In this document: positions 59,011-64,000 of the stretch, piece by piece
Numbering within the stretch: the stretch's first letter is position 1
Layout of the letters: every line of letters begins with the position of its first letter
Source of the DNA: Chelonoidis abingdonii
Taxonomy: Eukaryota > Chordata > Testudines > Testudinidae
Reading direction: 5' to 3'
DNA length: 64,000 nucleotides
Assembly: GCF_003597395.2 (NCBI RefSeq)
Contig: NC_133777.1
Location: 12,026,975 to 12,090,974, forward strand
Notes under the pieces: model-generated
What the model was told of the DNA's origin: nothing
Seen by the model: only the letters and a program-made list of their open reading frames with translations
The model's database searches: none
Translations under genes and position numbers: made by a program

Positions 59011-61559
59011 GTGCAGATACTTTGTCTAGCACATCCCCATCCCCCGAATGTTGATACCTTGTGGTTCAACTCCCTAGCCCCTGGGCTGAGTGCTGATCTC
59101 TCAGGTTCCCTTATAGCCCTGTGCTTACAGGTCACCTCTTCAGGGGACTATATCTGTACATGTTTCCCTGCCTCAGTTTCCTCACTATTCTGGAGAGTTT
59201 TGTGTTTAGGTCAGAGTATTCTGATGTGTCCAGGATCCCCCCACCCTCCCTGTGCTCATGGCTTCTCTCCAGATTGATGGAGCCTCTCTCACTCTGGCCT
59301 CTGCAGGCAGTGCCCTTTCACTCCCCTGCCTGGACTGGATACTGTACCAGAGCAGAGGCCGTATTCCAGGCTTGATGTGCCATTGCTCCGGCAAATGCTG
59401 GATCAGACTCTAGCAATGGTCCTACTCTGTCTACACCACATGCCTGGCTGGATGGTCTGGGGCTAGGCTGAATAAGGTAGGAGGCAATGGACCATCCTGC
59501 CTGTGTTTCTCCAAAGCATGAGATGGCAGAAGGGACACACAGACCTCCATCTTTACCCAGTGGCAGTTACAGAAGCAAGTGAAAAGGCTGGCTGTATGGA
59601 ATCATAGAATCCAGATCATCGAACAGCTGATCCCAAAGCTAGTTCCTGTAGGACTGCTGGGACGTGTCCATTCTACTCTGGGACTAGTGATGGGGCAACA
59701 GCTAGAGAATTTGGCTGGCTGAGCTGTAACTCTCTGCTAATGTTATCCCAGGCCATTCATCCCCTTACAAATCCCACATGATGGACATGACTAATCTCCA
59801 GCCACAGGGATTTAGTTTCAGCTCCTAAATCTGGTGCCAGCGCAGGCTGCACTCTCACCTCTGGAGAACCTGGATCTCATTCCAGCTTCTGCTTGAGGGG
59901 GTGGTGCTAGTGCTCATAGCGATGTGGCCTCTGCAGTGGTGGTCCTAGACTGCGGTGATGAATTCTGCCATTCTGCACCTGCGGTGGGTTTGCTTGTAGG
60001 GGGGAGGATATAAACCAATTAGTCCTGTCCCCAGCACTATAGAGCAATCTAGATTGTGCTCAGTGGGACCCAGGCAACGCTAAAGGATGGGATGGTGAAA
60101 TGATACATAAGTCCTATGACCACCATAGAAATCCTGGAGTGAGAACTCCGCTGAGTGTGAGCAGCTCTTCCATGAGGTACAGATGTGGGGTGGGGGAGTA
60201 GGCTGCCCGCCCGTGGCACTGCCTGAGCTATCTGCATCTTGTCAGAGCTACAATGCGTGGTTTCAAAGAACGAGGGGAGACCCAGTCATCAGCTCTTGTG
60301 CTGATCCTGCAGACTCTCATGCATTTTTACCTTCAAGCACCTCCACTGCCTCCTGGAGTTCCACAATATAAGTGTCTGCAGGTGCAGGGCACTAGTTTGT
60401 GTGCAGTACAGAGCCAGGGCCCTGTCGGGTCTGGTCAGTATCAGGCATGCCTCTGCTGCGCTAGAACTAACTTTACATCCCCCAACGGTGAGTGGGGAAA
60501 CTTGGCCTGTGTTTTAGAAGTGATTCAGCTAGGTCAGGCCGCATTAAAACAGACTCCTGCATTTCAGCTGTGTATCCTCCCCAACGGTGACTGGCCAGGC
60601 CCTGCTAATGCACACACCTGCAGTTTTACATTTTGAAAACAGGAAAGTTGCAGACTGATTCCTCTTCCTACCTTGCCTGAGTTCAAGGCTTTGCAGGTCC
60701 CCTGCTCTGATTAGCTAAGGGCTGAGCTCCAGCCCAAGGAAAACCAAACAACAGGCAAAGATGAAAAAGGACACCACTTTATTCCAGTTAGAGGCTTACG
60801 CTGAGAAAATCCCAGGGGTGAACCCTGCGGGCCTGTCTGATGGGAGCGGTTCTACTGTCTGCAATAGAACTGTGCATAGAAGTAAACTGAGCAGGATACA
60901 GCCTCAGGACTGCTGGTGCAAGGACCTCCCTTGCGACTCCCTGCCCACAGCTCTCACCCCCTAAATAATTATATAACCCAACATCCCCTCCTGTCATCTG
61001 CTGCAAAGCAAGTTACCCTTTAGTTCTCCCTTGGGAATCATTAGAACACTGAGGAGAAATTTCCTGCAAACTGTGCTCCACTTAGTGTCTGTGATACCTA
61101 CCATCAAGCAGAGAGCTCTGAGCTCAGGCATTGGCTTGTAAGGGAGAGGGAGTCCTGAAATACTCCAGAGAGAGAGAATGTGTGTGTGCACGTACACGTA
61201 CATTTCCTCCCAGAGCCATGACGGGGTGTGTGGGTGGGAAAGGTTAATTATTTTTTGAAGTTTTCCTGCTCTTTCAGGAGCTGATTTGAACTCATTTCCT
61301 GTGGGCTCCTGCTGAGGTAAGTGGCCATGTTGGTTCACATGTAACCAGCGTGCAACAGCTCATTTTCCCATAGCTAGATGTAACGGAGAGCGCCAGTCGT
61401 GCTGTTCTGCACCCCTTATTTGCTGTGTCCCTGGGCCCCTGCACTGGTGTGTGACTCCAGTAGGCTCAGGACAGGAATTCTGGAGGGGAGGTGTGGGGCT
61501 GACAGCCCATTCTAGCCAATCATGACTTAGAGCTGGAGCTCTCACTCTACTGTCTGTCT
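59011..61559. other. intergenic DNA, nothing recognised
   Basis: No exon with splice support and no named repeat. A short ATCATAGAATC at about 59,600 may be a CR1 tail remnant. Confidence 0.4.
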
Positions 61560-61574
61560 CCTCTCCCCCACCCC

Positions 61575-61700
61575 TCCCCGCAGGTTTCTTTAATTACAAT
61601 CTCAGAGGTAATTTTTGACGGATCGTTAACGGTTCAGAGTAAACAAGGGGAATTCTCTGAATTATTCGCCATGAGCACAAAAGGAAATTGCCTTTCATCT
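61575..61700. promoter_or_regulatory. candidate conserved non-coding element
   Basis: AT-richer than its surroundings, with TTTAATTACAATCT, GGTAATTTTTGACGG, CGTTAACGG and GAGTAAACAAGG words, and not part of a recognised repeat. It lies on the side of MICALL2 where UNCX lies in mammals. Inference only. Confidence 0.25.
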
Positions 61701-62036
61701 TCTCCCTGTTCTTCCAGTGAAGATCTGGGATCAAAGCCACATGGAAGGAGGGAGCCCGCTGGCTGCTGTCTTGCACCCTGAATCAGCTTGAGATGGAGAA
61801 GCGGAGCACTCCAGTTTATCTGGCTGTTACCCAGCAGAGGCCGGACCTCAACAGGGAGGTCCCCTATCTTCCTTATCTTGGTGGCAGGGGCCTGTTGCAT
61901 AGCTGGCATCAACATGGTGAAAGAATCTCACACACATGGGGCCTGAACAATACTCCAGCCCTTCTCCCCTTCCCCTTGGGACTGGGCTGCAATCTCTCTC
62001 AGAAAGCCGGGTGACGGATGAGGAATTCCTCTCCAT

Positions 62037-62052
62037 TCACACACACACACAT
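62037..62052. repeat. short (CA)n microsatellite
   Basis: A run of about eight CA units. Confidence 0.7.
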
Positions 62053-62869
62053 GCTTTCTCTTAACCATCAGCAAGGAGGGACACCAAATCCCTGGATAAA
62101 TCAGCTTAGCTTTTGAGGGTGTTGCTGTCCAGGAGCACTTTGGTCCTGAAGGCTAAACCCGAAGTCCAGCACTGTGGACTTTCCTGTGATGGGGGATCGG
62201 GACCTGAGAGCTGGGTCCATTCTAAATGCCAGGACATTGCTCTTCAGGACTATTCTGGTGTCAGGGAGACTGACTCTACCATGGGTTCTTTGCCTGGGGA
62301 ATTACCCCAACCATCATTTCAAGGAGAAGGTGGAATTTTCTCAGGGGTCTGGCACAGGCCTCAGGAGAATGGGGCTGAATTAAAGGGGTAGCTCTGGGGC
62401 TAATGCCAGGTACCCCCCCAGTTTGGTGAAACACACCCATGACCCCCCACCACCACACACGCACCTACTCTCTGTCCATGTCACATCCTACGTGGCAAGC
62501 TTCCCTAACCCACACATACCCCCAGGCTGGACTCATGCACAGGGTCACAGCATGCCTGGTAGCAAACAATCCAGGGAAGGTTATTGACAGCCATGTTGTG
62601 GCTCCTTCTAGCCAGGACTTTGTTATCTGCCAGGCATGAATATTATTTGAATACCAAGTTTGTCGTGGCTATTCTTCCAAGTGAGAGGAGGGATTTTGGG
62701 AGCCCTCACTCCAGCTGTCAGTCACCAAGCGTTTCCTTTTCCTGGCTCTTTGGAGACAGCAGCCCCAGCAAGGTGAGACAGTGGACACTTTAACTCTTGT
62801 TAATAGCCATGCGTAATCTCTCCACAGAGGGACCCTTTGTCCTAGATGCTAGCCACCAGGAGTCATTCA

Positions 62870-63060
62870 GGGACAGATGAGAAGCTATAATTGGCCTGTG
62901 ACAAATTAAATCATTTTTCCTAAGGAGCTGAGAGCAGGAGTGCTGTGTGGGCCTGGCACCCATCACGGGGAGGGAAGCGGTGGTCAGAATAAGTGCCTCA
63001 CAAATTATCGCCAGATACGCATTAAAGGCTGAAATTAAACTCCAGCCTGGCTTGTATCAC
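62870..63060. promoter_or_regulatory. candidate conserved non-coding element
   Basis: Contains CTATAATTGGCCTGTGAC, AAATTAAATCATTTTTCC, CAAATTATCGCCAG and CGCATTAAAGGCTG, non-repetitive homeodomain-type sites. No conservation test was possible. Confidence 0.25.
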
Positions 63061-64000
63061 CTTGGCTAGGGCGCTGCTCGTAGGAGAGGGGAGGAGGAGG
63101 TGCTGGTCTATGCAGAGCCAAGCGGTGTGGTTTTGCATTTTTCACTGTAGCTGCCCTTTGGGGTTGGATGTGGGCAGCTGGGATGCAAGGGGGGTGAGCT
63201 GGGACAGGCTCAGTCAGTGAGCTGAGAAGCTGAAGGATGGCTGAGGGAAGGGGCCTGCTGAAAAGCTGGGGCTATGTGTTTCTAAGCCCCAAGGCTCAGA
63301 TTCTCCAAGGTAATGAGGCTCCCACAGGAGTTAGGCACCTAAATACATTTTGAAGAGCTGAGCCCAAATGCCTATTTCTTCTCCTCCTGCTCTGTATCGA
63401 CACCACCAGTGCTTTATAACACACTAAAGGAAAGGTCCCCTGCTCCATGGAACCTGCAACCTGGTGCAGATCAAACCCTCGCTTTAGAGATGTTCTTAAC
63501 CGATCACCGTGTGTTGGGAAACAGCTCCAGGGTCAAGAGGCAAAGGGAAGCAGCTCAGGAGAGGTGGCTGGTTGAATCGCCTTTCATGGATCCCTGACCC
63601 AGGAGCTAACAAACTAATTTTGGACCTGATGGATGATAAGATGGCAGGGAAGGGAAGAGGAGGGAGGACAGAGATCCCAGCCCTAAGCTGATGTGGCTGA
63701 TCAGTGAGACTTGTGCACAGTGTGGCGGAGCACAGGGCAGGAGAGAAATGGAGCTCAGATCTCATTTGGGAGATGAATGGAGAGTGAATGAGAAGACCAA
63801 TAATCGTCAGGTTTGTGGAAGAAGAGGGCCTTCAGGAGGGGTTTGAAAGAGGTGAGGGGAGCGGCTTTGGGGAGAGACCAGACCAAGCAGGGTGATCCAC
63901 ACATAGGGACTGATGGTGAAGAAGGCACAGAGCTGGCAGTGGGCGAAGCAGATGAATGGGGTGGGGTGGGGGTCAAGGCTAGCAGTGCGTAGCTGACAGC
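63061..64000. other. intergenic DNA to window end
   Basis: A short repeat remnant lies at about 63,300-63,360 (GAGTTAGGCACCTAAATAC, a word common in turtle repeats). Otherwise nothing recognised. Confidence 0.4.

Noticed and set aside
58456..59032. An intact minus-strand coding gene
   Set aside because: The motifs belong to a LINE reverse transcriptase, and the frame breaks between the two halves.

Overview
This is vertebrate genomic DNA, most likely from a reptile and probably a turtle. Genes are split into short exons with GT-AG splice sites. The rest is full of CR1 LINE ends, amniote MIR SINEs, many small hairpin-forming DNA transposons and solo LTRs whose sequences I recall as typical of turtle genomes. 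No prokaryotic, CRISPR or phage features are visible. The species call rests on repeat recognition from memory and is an inference.

Left end (1-3,000): the 3' part of a paired-like homeobox gene on the + strand. Three exons are visible and the gene is cut by the window edge. Its homeodomain is closest to the unc-4/UNCX family but carries Leu at position 56 and a short C-terminus. 3,000-17,270 is a repeat-rich intergenic region. It also holds an AT-rich, apparently non-repetitive stretch at 7,200-7,620 dense in homeodomain- and octamer-type motifs, which could be an enhancer.

Centre (17,270-56,525): a complete MICALL2 gene on the + strand. A CpG-rich promoter/5'-leader region is followed by a GC-rich minisatellite and 17 coding exons (18,397-54,782). 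All exon phases join without a break to give about 826 residues: calponin-homology domain, LIM domain, a Ser/Pro/Thr-rich linker, a bMERB (Rab-binding) coiled-coil domain and a basic tail. A poly(A) signal lies at 56,498. MICALL2 is a Rab8/Rab13 effector that links endosomal recycling to junctional actin.

Intron 1 of MICALL2 (13.8 kb) carries the oddest DNA in the window. This is a telomere-like satellite (CCCTAACCCTAG cores alternating with two spacer types) at about 25,690-27,310, resuming at 29,186-29,415 beyond two LTR copies. One of these is a solo LTR with a perfect GGGAC target duplication. Another solo LTR follows at 29,712-30,928 and itself holds a 48-bp insert with a perfect 8-bp target duplication. 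Part of this stretch looks unusually corrupted by substitutions and indels and may reflect poor consensus sequence.

Right end (56,525-64,000): intergenic. It holds a decayed LINE reverse-transcriptase fragment on the - strand and two possible conserved non-coding stretches. In human, UNCX, MICALL2 and INTS1 are neighbours. Finding an unc-4-type homeobox gene on the 5' side of MICALL2, where mammals have INTS1, is the most interesting gene-level observation here.
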